Notes: generated by a model not told the origin, from the sequence alone. Counted from the first letter of the stretch, positions 41,225-50,948 are shown. The stretch: DNA of 64,000 nucleotides from JABCPE02 sp963520375 (GCA_963520375.1 CAUQQF010000004.1:62001-126000); one strand, 5' to 3'. Numbers and translations: made by a program.

Positions 41225-41815
41225 ATGGATGCTTTTATAAAAATATTATCAATTCCTATTGTAGGTAATTTTATTAAGTCTTTAATTAGTCCATTTACAA
41301 AAGAAAAATTTAAAAGACTTCCTAATGTAGAAGAAATGAAACTAGTATTAGATAATACAGGAAAAAAATTTAAAGAAAAATTTGTAATACCAAACACAGA
41401 AGAAAGTTATTTTTACAGGCAAACAGGAATTGCTACAAACCATAAATCAATTCCTCAGTATTGTGATTTGAAAAATAGGTTAGGTAGAAATTTTACTTGG
41501 GAAAATATTAGAAAAGCAAAACCTTATCTCTTATTTGAAGAAAAGAAAATTACCGTGAAAGTATCAAAAATTGATAAATATTTAACAAATATATTATCAG
41601 TAGTGTTACTTGGTCTGTTAGTCTTACTTTTTATATTTATAATTTCACTATCTGAGGTAAGTTGGGGTAAAGACTTTATAAATATGATACTAATAACAAT
41701 GTGTATTTTGTTGATAATGTTTATTTTAGCTCATGTGATTACCCCTATAATGATTGCTATAAACATTAAGAAGATATTGAATAACCAAGAGATTTCTGGA
41801 AAAAATACCCTTTAG
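41225..41815 (+). CDS. Membrane protein of unknown function next to the P-loop gene
   Basis: The 196 residues comprise a cytoplasmic N-terminal domain of about 120 residues (with YFYRQTGIATNHKSIPQY and LGRNFTWENIRKAKPYLLFEEKK) followed by two closely spaced membrane segments (ILSVVLLGLLVLLFIFIISL and MILITMCILLIMFILAHVI). No signal peptide is seen. Composition is as AT-rich as the preceding P-loop gene, and the two probably entered together. Function is unknown. Confidence 0.7.
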   Translation: MDAFIKILSIPIVGNFIKSLISPFTKEKFKRLPNVEEMKLVLDNTGKKFKEKFVIPNTEESYFYRQTGIATNHKSIPQYCDLKNRLGRNFTWENIRKAKPYLLFEEKKITVKVSKIDKYLTNILSVVLLGLLVLLFIFIISLSEVSWGKDFINMILITMCILLIMFILAHVITPIMIAINIKKILNNQEISGKNTL

Positions 41816-41883
41816 GAGGAAAGATTTTGTTATTTCACTTATTTCTTTATGTGTTTCCCTTTCTGAAATAATTTATTAAGCAT

Positions 41884-41912
41884 AGAAACCATCTGAATTC
41901 AGATGGTTTTTA
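41884..41912 (+). terminator. Terminator after the P-loop/membrane pair
   Basis: A perfect palindrome with ACCATCTGAA and TTCAGATGGT arms (41888-41907) is followed by TTTT. It separates the accessory pair from the lipoprotein gene. Confidence 0.85.
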
Positions 41913-41913
41913 T

Positions 41914-41921
41914 TATTTTTG
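41914..41921 (+). promoter_or_regulatory. -7 promoter element for the WG-repeat lipoprotein gene
   Basis: TATTTTTG matches TAnnTTTG and ends 22 bp before the ATG. Confidence 0.45.
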
Positions 41922-41943
41922 TTCTGTATTATATTTAGATATC

Positions 41944-43092
41944 ATGAAAAAGGATATTATTTTTGCCTTATTGGGTTTGATGTTAGTTTCGTGTACGCCT
42001 TCTTTTTTTACTTCTTATTTTGCTAAAATAGACGATTTGAGCAGGCTTGATGGCAGATATTATGCCAAGTCTGATGTGGAACTGGGAAGAGATACCTATC
42101 AGCGAAAAGCGCATTTGCTAAGATTGTTTAATATGGATGAAGATATACAGGCTACCTACTATGTAGATGTGAAATTTGAAGAGCCAAATAAGGTGCATCT
42201 CACTTATCCTATTTTAAAGAATGACAGCCTTGTCGTTGAAAATAAGACTTTTACAGGAAAACGAAAGAAAAAAAGTTTAGAAATTATTTTTGCGAACCAA
42301 GATATTTATATTCCTTTAGTTTATTCGGACTCCAATATTGATAAGCTGAGAATAGGTTTAGACAAAAAAAATAACAGTCTTTTATTAGAAAAATACACCT
42401 ATTTTGGCGGGAATATTCTTATTTTTGGGTCAAGTTTCGGAGGAAAAAGATATTTCCCTTTCTATAAATATGATGAGTATAAAGCTGCCAAATCTTTCTA
42501 TAAAAATGGGAAGTTTGGGATTTCAAGAGCAGACAAAACAATAGTAGAACCGATTTATGATTATGCATATGATTTTGAAAATAATTATATCATAGCTGGT
42601 TACAAAGGAAAGGAAGAACTTCTGGATATCGATGGAAAGCAAATTATCTCTCCCAGATATGATAAAATAGTAGATATTCTCCCTTTGTATGGCAGAGGTG
42701 GCTTGTTGGGAACCTTCTTTAAGGTAATGAATAATGGCAAAATAGGTTTGGTAAACGAAAGTGGTAAAGAAATTATTCCTACAAAATATGATGATATAAG
42801 ATCTTATGATGGTTATTTTTCACTTGACCTAAACAATAAATCTGGCTATGCCACAACCGAAGGCATGCTGTATCCTGCAATATATGATTTGTTGTATAAT
42901 AATCATGCTGACTGTGGAAACCGAGTATATCACGCGGCTAAACGAGATGGAGAAGAATATATTTTGGATAATGAAGGGAATGAGTATAAACCCCAAAAAA
43001 AGTTTCCTAAGGTATGGATAAGACAAATTATACAGGTCTGCCCTGATTTAGAAACCAAAAGAAAAGTCTCTCCCGATGAGGACGAGAAATAA
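41944..43092 (+). CDS. Lipoprotein with WG-type repeats
   Basis: The signal MKKDIIFALLGLMLVSC has a lipobox with Cys17. The C-terminal half contains repeats of the WG (KWG Leptospira) type, such as KNGKFGISRADKTIVEPIYD, a degenerate copy around LLDIDGKQIISPRYD, and NGKIGLVNESGKEIIPTKYDD. These repeats form beta-rich surfaces and are common in exported Bacteroidota proteins of unknown role. It is anchored in the outer or inner membrane. The gene stands alone between two terminators. Confidence 0.85.
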   Translation: MKKDIIFALLGLMLVSCTPSFFTSYFAKIDDLSRLDGRYYAKSDVELGRDTYQRKAHLLRLFNMDEDIQATYYVDVKFEEPNKVHLTYPILKNDSLVVENKTFTGKRKKKSLEIIFANQDIYIPLVYSDSNIDKLRIGLDKKNNSLLLEKYTYFGGNILIFGSSFGGKRYFPFYKYDEYKAAKSFYKNGKFGISRADKTIVEPIYDYAYDFENNYIIAGYKGKEELLDIDGKQIISPRYDKIVDILPLYGRGGLLGTFFKVMNNGKIGLVNESGKEIIPTKYDDIRSYDGYFSLDLNNKSGYATTEGMLYPAIYDLLYNNHADCGNRVYHAAKRDGEEYILDNEGNEYKPQKKFPKVWIRQIIQVCPDLETKRKVSPDEDEK

Positions 43093-43099
43093 ATTTCCC

Positions 43100-43131
43100 T
43101 TGCCGCTCTTATTGAGTGGCTTTTGTTTTTA
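43100..43131 (+). terminator. Terminator after the WG-repeat lipoprotein gene
   Basis: GCCGCTC (43102-43108) pairs with GAGTGGC (43114-43120), one wobble, followed by a T-rich tract. Confidence 0.65.
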
Positions 43132-43189
43132 TTTCGGTTTAAAATAAAAAGCCTATCTTTACGGACTTTTTTTGAAAAAATCTGAAAAT

Positions 43190-44146
43190 ATGTCACAAAA
43201 CAATACTTTAAAGGGAGTGCTCTTGGTGGGACTCGGAGCGACCAGCTACGGAATGCTGGCAACTTTCGTGAAACTCGCCTATTCAGAAAATTATACCACA
43301 GCGGAGGTGACTGCTTCGCAGTTTGTTTTTGGGATTTTGGGAATGTTTTTCATCGGTCTTTATTACAAATTTAAAAATAAAGAAACCACCGAAAACCCTT
43401 CCAAATCAGATATTGCCAAACTCATGCTGGCAGGGACTTCTCTGGGGATGACCAGTGTTTTCTATTATCTCGCAGTGCGGTATATCAATGTTTCCATTGC
43501 CATAGTTCTGCTGATGCAGACAGTCTGGATGGGCGTGATTTTGGAATATTTTTTGGATAAAGTAGTTCCATCCATGCAGAAAATCATTTCTGTGGCGGTG
43601 GTGCTTACAGGGACTGTCTTGGCGACCAACTTGCTTCATTCAGACCTGAATATAGACTGGCGAGGGATTGTTTGGGGGGTACTTGCGGCTTCATCTTTTA
43701 CTACTACGATGTTTACTGCCAATCGTATTGCTCCTCACATTGCACCGCACAAAAGAAGTCTTTACATGCTTTTTGGCGGGGCGGTCATAGTGGCTGTTTT
43801 TGGCTTTATCACTCAGTTTGGGCCAAATAATTTCCAATGGGCAAAAGAGCTTTTTTCTGGGATAAATGAAAATAATGTTATCCAAGATTTTAATTTTGGG
43901 ATTTTCACCAAATGGGGAATTGTCATTGCTGTTTTTGGGACGATTATTCCGCCGCTGCTTATGAATGCAGGTTTCCCTCATACAGGGCTGGGGCTGGGGA
44001 GTATCATCAGTTCTGTGGAGCTTCCTGTTTCGGTGATGATGGCTTTTTTCATCTTAGGCGAGACCGTTATTTTCAGCCAATGGGTAGGAATTGTCCTTAT
44101 TCTGATAGCGATAGTTATCATGAATATTCAGTTTAAAAAGAAATAA
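43190..44146 (+). CDS. EamA/DMT-type transporter
   Basis: The ATG at 43190 (MSQNNTLKG) is chosen over an upstream TTG. The protein has about ten membrane segments in two EamA halves, with GATSYGMLATFVKLAY near the start of the first and VWGVLAASSFTTTMFTANRIAP near the start of the second. Members of this superfamily export metabolites or drugs; the substrate is not predictable. A terminator separates it from the MFS gene that follows. Confidence 0.88.
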   Translation: MSQNNTLKGVLLVGLGATSYGMLATFVKLAYSENYTTAEVTASQFVFGILGMFFIGLYYKFKNKETTENPSKSDIAKLMLAGTSLGMTSVFYYLAVRYINVSIAIVLLMQTVWMGVILEYFLDKVVPSMQKIISVAVVLTGTVLATNLLHSDLNIDWRGIVWGVLAASSFTTTMFTANRIAPHIAPHKRSLYMLFGGAVIVAVFGFITQFGPNNFQWAKELFSGINENNVIQDFNFGIFTKWGIVIAVFGTIIPPLLMNAGFPHTGLGLGSIISSVELPVSVMMAFFILGETVIFSQWVGIVLILIAIVIMNIQFKKK

Positions 44147-44179
44147 AATTTGTATTAAAGAAAATAAATAATCAAAACC

Positions 44180-44215
44180 AAAGCTAAAATTCATTGTATT
44201 TTTAGCTTTTTTTAA
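44180..44215 (+). terminator. Terminator after the EamA transporter gene
   Basis: AAAGCTAAAA (44180-44189) pairs with TTTTAGCTTT (44199-44209 region) and is followed by TTTTT. Confidence 0.7.
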
Positions 44216-44230
44216 CCCAAAAATATATTT

Positions 44231-45382
44231 ATGATTTCAAAAAAATTGTTTCCTCTGGCGTTGGGAGGTTTGGGCATCGGCACTACAGAATTTGTGATTA
44301 TGGGATTGCTTCCAGATGTCGCAAATTCGCTGGGCGTGTCCATTCCACAGGCAGGATATCTTATTTCTTCCTATGCGCTGGGCGTGGTTATAGGGGCGCC
44401 TATTTTGGTGGCGTTCTCATCCAAATATCCTCCAAAGAAAACCCTCATCGCACTGATGATTTTATTTACCGTGTTCAATGGGCTTTCTGCCATTGCACCA
44501 GAATATTATACGCTTCTCGCTTTTAGATTTTTGTCGGGGCTGCCTCATGGGGCGTTCTTCGGGGTGGGAGCAGTGGTGGCGACCAGATTAGCAAAAGAGG
44601 GCAAACAGGCTCAGGCGATAGCCGCAATGTTCTCAGGGCTTACGGTAGCCAATCTTGCGATGGTTCCGCTGGTGAACTACATCGGACAGATGGTCAGTTG
44701 GAGAGTGGCTTTTGGGATTGTGGCGGTTTTAGGACTGCTTACGGTTTTATTTTTAAAATTATGGCTTCCTCAAATGGGAAATCTCCGTAATGTAGGACTT
44801 CGCCAGGAGTTAGAATTCTTCAAAACACCCAAGGCATGGCATATCATAGGGATTGCAGCGATTGGTTTCGGGGGGCTTTTCTCTTGGTTTAGTTATATCG
44901 CTCCTTTGCTTACGAATGTTTCAGGTTTTCCAGCAGAAAATATTTCTTATATGATGGTTTTGGCGGGCGCTGGGATGGTGGTAGGGAACTATCTCGGCGG
45001 GAAACTCGCGGATAAAATCATTCCTGTGAAAGCGACAGCATTGCTGCTTCTTATGATGGTGGTATCGTTGTTTTTGGTGTTTATGTTTTCGGAAAACCAA
45101 ACAGCTTCATTGGTATTGACTTTCATCTGTGGGGCGCAGTCTATGGCGGCAGGTTCTCCGCTTAATATTCTGATGCTTCGCGCAGCCAAAAACTCAGAAA
45201 TGATGGCGGCAGCGTTTATGCAGGCAGCTTTTAACATTGCAAACTCTCTGGGGGTATTCTTGGGCGGTATTCCTCTTAGTCTAGGATTGGCTTACAATTA
45301 TCCTTCGCTTGTAGGAGTTGTGCTGGCAGGAATGGGCTTCCTACTGACCGTTTTTTATTATAAGATTTATAAAACGGAATAG
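44231..45382 (+). CDS. MFS efflux transporter, DHA1/AraJ-like
   Basis: The 383 residues form 12 membrane segments. GLGIGTTEFVIMGLLPDVANSLGV is the typical first segment of AraJ/YdhP-type sugar and drug efflux proteins; the LSGLPHGAFFGVG segment and PPKKTLIAL loop also fit. It acts at the inner membrane as a proton-driven exporter of unknown substrate. It is transcribed alone and ends at a bidirectional terminator. Confidence 0.9.
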   Translation: MISKKLFPLALGGLGIGTTEFVIMGLLPDVANSLGVSIPQAGYLISSYALGVVIGAPILVAFSSKYPPKKTLIALMILFTVFNGLSAIAPEYYTLLAFRFLSGLPHGAFFGVGAVVATRLAKEGKQAQAIAAMFSGLTVANLAMVPLVNYIGQMVSWRVAFGIVAVLGLLTVLFLKLWLPQMGNLRNVGLRQELEFFKTPKAWHIIGIAAIGFGGLFSWFSYIAPLLTNVSGFPAENISYMMVLAGAGMVVGNYLGGKLADKIIPVKATALLLLMMVVSLFLVFMFSENQTASLVLTFICGAQSMAAGSPLNILMLRAAKNSEMMAAAFMQAAFNIANSLGVFLGGIPLSLGLAYNYPSLVGVVLAGMGFLLTVFYYKIYKTE

Positions 45383-45413
45383 AAAAAGCAAAGTCTTTTG
45401 ACTTTGCTTTTTT
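45383..45413. terminator. Bidirectional terminator between two converging genes
   Basis: AAAAGCAAAGTC pairs perfectly with GACTTTGCTTTT around a TTTT loop, with A-rich and T-rich flanks. Confidence 0.85.
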
Positions 45414-45414
45414 G

Positions 45415-46302
45415 TTATTTTAGTTCCATGATTTCTTCTAATAGAGGAGGAAGTTTGGTTTTAGGGTTGATATTATCATCATTCCAAAAACTCATTACAC
45501 AGCTTACATTTCTGTTTCGCACTTTTTCAGCGATATAATATATGGTTAGACTTTTGCCTCCAGACATTCCTGCTAATGCTGCTGTGATGCCTTTTAGTTT
45601 TAAAGTTACTTGTTTAGCTTTTGTAGGAGTTCCCTCAAAAATAACATCTACCATTTTTTCGGCTACGACCTCGCTGCCTTTTCTTTGTTTAGTTATCAAT
45701 AGCTGATTGTCAATGGCGTTTTGGGCATCTTGAATATCTTTGTGAATAGACCAATTCATTTCGCCATTATATGGGCATTGAACTGTATTTAGAGCGGTCC
45801 AATAACAACTTGCACCTAATTTAATTTCTCTTCCTGCAAAATTGATAACATAGGGCGTTCTTAGTGAATAGTTTTCTTTTGGGATTTTATTTTCCAAAAT
45901 CATATTTACCAGTTCTTCTTCCATGTTTTTATCGGTATTTCTAGCCTTTATAAACCAGATAACAGAAATGTTATTATTCTTATTTTTTACGAAATAGTAA
46001 TTATTAACTTGCTGAATATCACCGATGATTTTGCTGTTTTTAGTCACGAAAAAATTATCCGTGTGGATATTGTTATTTTTGGTTTTAATGTCTTTGTTTG
46101 AAATTTTATGTTTACTAAAAACTTTTTTTAATCCTTCTTCATTAAAAGGATAGCTAAATTCTTCACTTGTGATGCTATAGCCATCTATGTTATACCATAG
46201 TTTCCCATTGTTTTCTAATACAGAAAGTCGGTCTAATAAACTATTATCCTGTCCAGAACAGAAAACAGACATCAATAAAACGAATAATGCTAATTTCTTC
46301 AT
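45415..46302 (-). CDS. Exported protein of unknown function
   Basis: The start at 46302 (MKKLALFVLLMSVFCSGQ) gives a proper signal peptide; the frame extends upstream to 46347 but without coding character. Cys15 lies in a possible lipobox, yet cleavage after SG is equally likely. The mature 280 residues are mixed alpha/beta with INFAGREIKLGASCYWTALNTVQCPYNGEMNW, a segment containing two cysteines that may form a disulfide. I do not recognise the family. It lies 75 bp downstream of the M3 peptidase gene on the same strand. Confidence 0.75.
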   Translation of the reverse strand: MKKLALFVLLMSVFCSGQDNSLLDRLSVLENNGKLWYNIDGYSITSEEFSYPFNEEGLKKVFSKHKISNKDIKTKNNNIHTDNFFVTKNSKIIGDIQQVNNYYFVKNKNNNISVIWFIKARNTDKNMEEELVNMILENKIPKENYSLRTPYVINFAGREIKLGASCYWTALNTVQCPYNGEMNWSIHKDIQDAQNAIDNQLLITKQRKGSEVVAEKMVDVIFEGTPTKAKQVTLKLKGITAALAGMSGGKSLTIYYIAEKVRNRNVSCVMSFWNDDNINPKTKLPPLLEEIMELK

Positions 46303-46377
46303 AATGATATAATTAAGTTCAAACAAAAATAAGATAAATTTCATCAATTTACCTTATTTTATAAATAATTTACAAAC

Positions 46378-48390
46378 TTACCCAAACGCTCTTTTTAGGA
46401 GGCTTTCTACTTTTGGTTCGCTGCCTCGGAAGGCTTTGTAGAGTTCCATTGGAGCTTGGGTTCCGCCTAGGGAAAGCAGGGTTTTGTATTTTTTTGCAAT
46501 TTCAGAATTGAAAATTCCATTTTCCTTGAAATACTGGAATGCATCCGCATCTAGGACTTCCGCCCATTTGTAGGAATAATATCCCGCCGAATATCCTCCT
46601 TGGAAAATATGCGAAAAACTTGGAGAAATCGCAGTTTCCGCATTTACAGGATAAAGACTGCATTTTTCTGTTTGTTTAGTTTCAAAGGTTTTGATGTCCT
46701 GCACGGCTTCGGGCTGTGTGTGGTAAGCCATATCCAAAAGACCAAATCCCAGTTGTCTCAGCGTTTGATAGCCTTCCATGAAGTTTTTAGACTCGTTGAT
46801 TTTCTTGATTTTTTCATCCGAAAGCACTTCGCCTGTTTGGTAATGTTTCGCAAAAGTTTTCAAAAATTCTGGCTCGTAGCAGTAGTTTTCCAAGAATTGA
46901 GAAGGAAGCTCCACGAAATCCCATTTTACCGAAGTTCCAGAGAGATTAGGATACTGGGTATCAGCCAAAATCCCGTGCAGTGCGTGCCCAAATTCATGGA
47001 ATAATGTCGTTACCTCTTGGAAAGTCAGCAGACTTGGCGTGTCTGCGGTCGGTTTAGAGAAATTGCACACCACCGAAATATGCGGTCGCGAGTCTGCGCT
47101 GTCTTTTTTCCATTGATTTTTGAAGCTGGTCATCCATGCGCCTGCTCTCTTGCCTTTTCGAGGGAAATAATCTACATAAAGCACCGCTTTTAGGCTGTTG
47201 TTCTCAAATACTTCATAAACACGCACTTCCGAGTGATATTTCTGAATATCCGTAACTTCTTTAAAATCAAGGTTAAAAAGTTTTTTTGCCAAATCAAAAA
47301 CAGCATCCTGCACTTTTTCCAATGGGAAAAATGGTTTTAGTTCCTCATCATTGAGGTCAAATTTCTGTTTTCTCAGTTTTTCTGCATAGTAGGCATGGTC
47401 ATAAGCCTCCATTTTGTCTATTCCATCGGCTTTTGCTAACTCTTTTAGTTGGGCAGTTTCCTTTTCTGCGTAAGGCGTAGCTGCTGTTAGAAGCTGATTT
47501 AGAAAATCAAAAACTTTCTTTGGACTTTCTGCCATTCTCTCCTCCAAAACATATTCCGCAAAGTTTTTGTAGCCGAGAAGTTCCGCTTTTTGTTGTCTTA
47601 AATTGATGATTTCTTTGATGAGGTTCTGGTTGTCAAACTCGCCTCCATCAAATGCTTTTTTGCCATTTGCCAAAGCCAATTCTTGTCGCAGATTTCGGTT
47701 GTCTGCGTAGGTCATCGCAGGGATGTAGCTCGGATATTGGAGCGTAATGGCATAGCCTTCCAGCCCTCGCTCTTTGGCTTCTTCGGCATATTGCGCTAAA
47801 ATAGGCTCTGGAATTCCAGCCAAATCCTCTTTATTGGTAATGTGTTTGAAATAAGCATTAGTCGCTGCGAGTACATTTTGCCCAAAGTTCAGCGATTTTA
47901 CAGACAGCTCAACATCTATTTTTTCTAATTTCTTTTTATTTTTCTCGTTTAGCAGGGCTCCATTTCGAACAAAACCTTTGTAAGTTTCATTCAGCAGGGT
48001 TTTCTGCTCTTCGTTTAGGTTAAGATTTTCCTTTTCATCAAAAACCTTTTTTATTCTTTGGAAAAGTTTTTCGTTTTGAGAAATTTTAGATGAAAATTCT
48101 GTCAAAATAGGCGAAACTTCCTGAGCGATTTTCTGAATTTCATCATTGGTTTCAGCAGAATTGAGATTGAAAAAAATACTGGAAACCCTGTCCAGCTGTT
48201 CGCCAGAATACGCCAGCGCCTCTATGGTATTTTCAAAAGTGGCTTCGGCAGGGTTGTTTGCTATTGCATCAATTTCTTTTTCTGATTGGGCGATAAGCTC
48301 CTGAAAGGCAGGTAAATAGTTTTCTTCTTTAATCTCCTGAAAAGGAGCTGTTTCGTATTTTGTATTGAATTTTTGGGTAAGGATATTCAT
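46378..48390 (-). CDS. M3 family zinc oligopeptidase
   Basis: This is a cytosolic metallopeptidase of the thimet oligopeptidase/oligopeptidase A/Dcp family that degrades short peptides. The 670 residues have HEFGH at 465-469 with the third zinc ligand at Glu494 (DFVELPSQFLEN). No signal peptide is seen. The C-terminal substrate-binding region (FQGGYSAGYYSYKWAEVLDAD in two parts) matches the family. OpdA or Dcp are both possible names. Confidence 0.93.
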   Translation of the reverse strand: MNILTQKFNTKYETAPFQEIKEENYLPAFQELIAQSEKEIDAIANNPAEATFENTIEALAYSGEQLDRVSSIFFNLNSAETNDEIQKIAQEVSPILTEFSSKISQNEKLFQRIKKVFDEKENLNLNEEQKTLLNETYKGFVRNGALLNEKNKKKLEKIDVELSVKSLNFGQNVLAATNAYFKHITNKEDLAGIPEPILAQYAEEAKERGLEGYAITLQYPSYIPAMTYADNRNLRQELALANGKKAFDGGEFDNQNLIKEIINLRQQKAELLGYKNFAEYVLEERMAESPKKVFDFLNQLLTAATPYAEKETAQLKELAKADGIDKMEAYDHAYYAEKLRKQKFDLNDEELKPFFPLEKVQDAVFDLAKKLFNLDFKEVTDIQKYHSEVRVYEVFENNSLKAVLYVDYFPRKGKRAGAWMTSFKNQWKKDSADSRPHISVVCNFSKPTADTPSLLTFQEVTTLFHEFGHALHGILADTQYPNLSGTSVKWDFVELPSQFLENYCYEPEFLKTFAKHYQTGEVLSDEKIKKINESKNFMEGYQTLRQLGFGLLDMAYHTQPEAVQDIKTFETKQTEKCSLYPVNAETAISPSFSHIFQGGYSAGYYSYKWAEVLDADAFQYFKENGIFNSEIAKKYKTLLSLGGTQAPMELYKAFRGSEPKVESLLKRAFG

Positions 48391-48433
48391 TGTTTTGATT
48401 TTAAAATTTTACAAATTTAATGATTTCAGTGAT

Positions 48434-48460
48434 TTGGTATTTGTTAAAAAACTAATTTTG
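48434..48460 (+). promoter_or_regulatory. Promoter of the hemerythrin-like gene
   Basis: TTG (48434-48436) is followed after 16 bp by TAATTTTG (48453-48460), 21 bp before the ATG. Confidence 0.5.
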
Positions 48461-48481
48461 TATCATTAAAAATAAAACAAA

Positions 48482-48934
48482 ATGAAAAGAGACAAAAATA
48501 TAATTCCACTTTCCCAAGACCACCATTTTGGACTGCTTAGCGGCTGGAAAATAAAGCAGGGAATTAAGAAAAATATTTCCTATGAACGCATTAAAAACTA
48601 CATAAACTATCACTGGGACAACAGCCAAAGTTTCCATTTTGATGAAGAGGAGAAAATCTTGTTTCCTTATTCTGATGATGAACTGACACAGAGAGCCCTT
48701 GATGAGCATAAAGAAATAAGAGAACTGCTGAAAACCCTAAACGAAGTAGAGGATTTTGAACTACTTACGCTCTATGCAGACAAAGTTACAGAGCATATTC
48801 GTTTTGAGGAGCGGGTGCTTTTCCCTCATTTGGAAAATATTCTTACAGAAGAACAGCTTGCCGAAGTAGGAAAAAAATTAAATGAAATCCATCATCATGC
48901 TGAAGATGAATATCACGATGAATTTTGGAAATAA
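48482..48934 (+). CDS. Hemerythrin HHE-domain protein
   Basis: The 150 residues form a four-helix bundle with histidines and acidic residues spaced as in HHE-domain di-iron proteins (SQDHHFGLLSGWK, FHFDEEEKILFPY, LDEHKEIRELLK, HIRFEERVLFPHLE). Such proteins bind a non-heme di-iron site and act in oxygen, nitric oxide or iron-sulfur repair biology. The exact role is not predictable. It converges on uvrB with a 6-bp gap and no visible terminator. Confidence 0.88.
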   Translation: MKRDKNIIPLSQDHHFGLLSGWKIKQGIKKNISYERIKNYINYHWDNSQSFHFDEEEKILFPYSDDELTQRALDEHKEIRELLKTLNEVEDFELLTLYADKVTEHIRFEERVLFPHLENILTEEQLAEVGKKLNEIHHHAEDEYHDEFWK

Positions 48935-48940
48935 CTAATA

Positions 48941-50932
48941 TTATTCCTGCAAAGCCTTGATTTCATCTCTTAGCCTTGCTGCCGTGATAAAGTCAAGATT
49001 TTTCGCCGCGGCTTCCATTTCTTTCTGCTTTTCGGCGATTATTTTTTCTATTTCTTCCGTGCTGTGCTTTTGTTTCTGTTCGGTAGCTTGTTTCAAAATT
49101 TCTTTTTGAGTGTATTTGGCATCTGGGAAATCTTTACTTCTACCGACTAATGTTTCAGAAATCTTCTTGTTAAGCGCTTTTGGAACGATTCCGTGCCGCT
49201 CGTTGTATTGGATTTGTTTTTCGCGGCGGTAGTTGGTTTCATCTATGGTTGCCTGCATGGATTTGGTGATTTTGTCAGCGTACATTATGGCTTTACCATT
49301 GATATTTCTCGCAGCCCGCCCCACAGTCTGAATCATGGAACGGCGAGAGCGGAGCATTCCTTCTTTGTCCGCATCCAAAATAGCAACCAACGAAACCTCT
49401 GGTAAATCAAGCCCTTCCCTGAGGAGATTGACTCCGACCAAAACATCAAACAAGCCCACACGCAAATCCTGCATAATCTGGATACGCTCCAAGGTCTCCA
49501 CATCCGAGTGGATATAACGAGTTCTAACCCCGAATTTTGTGAAATATTTGGTGAGTTCCTCCGCCATTTTTTTAGTTAAAGTCGTTACCAAAACCCGCTC
49601 ATCTTCTTCGGCTCTTTTTTGGATTTCTTCCATCAGGTCATCTATCTGGTTTTCAGTCGGTCGCACTTCTATTATTGGGTCAAGAAGTCCTGTCGGACGG
49701 ATAATCTGCTCGATGTATTCGCCGCCTGTTTTTTCCAGTTCATAGTCGGCAGGAGTGGCAGAAACATAAATCACCTGATTTTGCATTTCTTCAAATTCTT
49801 CAAATTTCAATGGTCGGTTGTCCATCGCTGCTGGAAGCCGAAACCCATATTCCACCAAAGCCTCTTTTCTGCTACGGTCTCCACCATACATGGCGTGAAT
49901 CTGCGGAATGGTAACATGGCTTTCATCAATAACCATCAGAAAATCCTTTGGGAAATAATCCAAAAGGCAGAAAGGGCGTGTTCCTGGTGCTCTTCCATCG
50001 ATATACCGAGAGTAATTCTCAATTCCAGAGCAGTAGCCGAGTTCTTTTATCATTTCTAAATCCAGCTCGGTTCGCTCTTGTAATCGTTTGGCTTCTAATG
50101 GTTTGTCTATTTCTTTGAAGAAATCAACCTGCTTTACCAAATCATCTTGAATATTCCGAATGGCAGAGTTGAGCGTTTCTTTGGAAGTCGCAAAAAGATT
50201 GGCAGGATAGATATTGATTTTATCAAAATTAGAAATGATATTCCCTGAAACAGGGTCAAAACTTTGTATTTTTTCTATCTCATCACCGAAAAACTGTATC
50301 CTCACCGCGCTGTCAGCATAGGCAGGGAAAACATCCACCACATCGCCTTTTACACGAAATGTCCCTCGCGAAAACTCGTTCAGTGTTCTAGAATAGAGCG
50401 CATTTACCAATTTGTGGAGAAGCTGTGTTCGGGAAATTTTAGAATTAAGTTCCAGCTCTATCAAAGATTTATTGAATTCTGTAGGGTTTCCAATCCCATA
50501 AATACATGAAACAGAGGCTACTATCAGCACATCTCGCCTGCCAGAAAGTAGGCTTGCCGTAGCAGAAAGCCTGAGTTTTTCCACTTCCTCATTGATACTC
50601 AAATCCTTTTCTATATAAGTTCCTGTGCTGGCAATATACGCTTCGGGCTGGTAGTAGTCATAATAACTGACAAAATACTCCACAGCGTTCTCAGGGAAAA
50701 ACTCTTTGAACTCCATAAAAAGCTGTGCAGCCAGAGTTTTATTATGAGCTAAAACCAGAGTGGGTCTTTGGATTTCATTGACCACATTAGCGATGGTAAA
50801 GGTCTTTCCAGAGCCTGTCACTCCGAGCAGTGTTTGGTATTTTTCGCCGTTTTCTAGGCCATGGACTAGTTTCTTGATGGCCTGTGGCTGGTCGCCTGTG
50901 GGCTGGTATTCTGATTGGAGTTTGAAATTCAT
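48941..50932 (-). CDS. uvrB: Excinuclease ABC subunit B
   Basis: UvrB is the damage-verification helicase of nucleotide excision repair. The 663 residues include Walker A GVTGSGKTFTIANV, the beta-hairpin region YYDYYQPEAYIASTGTYIEK-type motif near 90-110, helicase motif VI QTVGRAARN, and the C-terminal UVR motif (EKQKEMEAAAKNLDFITAARLRDEI region) that contacts UvrC. Length is normal. With mfd, this window holds two parts of the same repair pathway at separate loci. Confidence 0.98.
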   Translation of the reverse strand: MNFKLQSEYQPTGDQPQAIKKLVHGLENGEKYQTLLGVTGSGKTFTIANVVNEIQRPTLVLAHNKTLAAQLFMEFKEFFPENAVEYFVSYYDYYQPEAYIASTGTYIEKDLSINEEVEKLRLSATASLLSGRRDVLIVASVSCIYGIGNPTEFNKSLIELELNSKISRTQLLHKLVNALYSRTLNEFSRGTFRVKGDVVDVFPAYADSAVRIQFFGDEIEKIQSFDPVSGNIISNFDKINIYPANLFATSKETLNSAIRNIQDDLVKQVDFFKEIDKPLEAKRLQERTELDLEMIKELGYCSGIENYSRYIDGRAPGTRPFCLLDYFPKDFLMVIDESHVTIPQIHAMYGGDRSRKEALVEYGFRLPAAMDNRPLKFEEFEEMQNQVIYVSATPADYELEKTGGEYIEQIIRPTGLLDPIIEVRPTENQIDDLMEEIQKRAEEDERVLVTTLTKKMAEELTKYFTKFGVRTRYIHSDVETLERIQIMQDLRVGLFDVLVGVNLLREGLDLPEVSLVAILDADKEGMLRSRRSMIQTVGRAARNINGKAIMYADKITKSMQATIDETNYRREKQIQYNERHGIVPKALNKKISETLVGRSKDFPDAKYTQKEILKQATEQKQKHSTEEIEKIIAEKQKEMEAAAKNLDFITAARLRDEIKALQE

Positions 50933-50948
50933 TAAAACTTAATTTTTA

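Noticed and set aside
43190..45382. Slightly higher GC in two transporter genes as a sign of transfer
   Set aside because: The difference is modest and matches other membrane-protein genes in the window; no mobile features flank them.
49619..50059. Plus-strand open frame opposite uvrB
   Set aside because: Shadow of uvrB without recognisable features.
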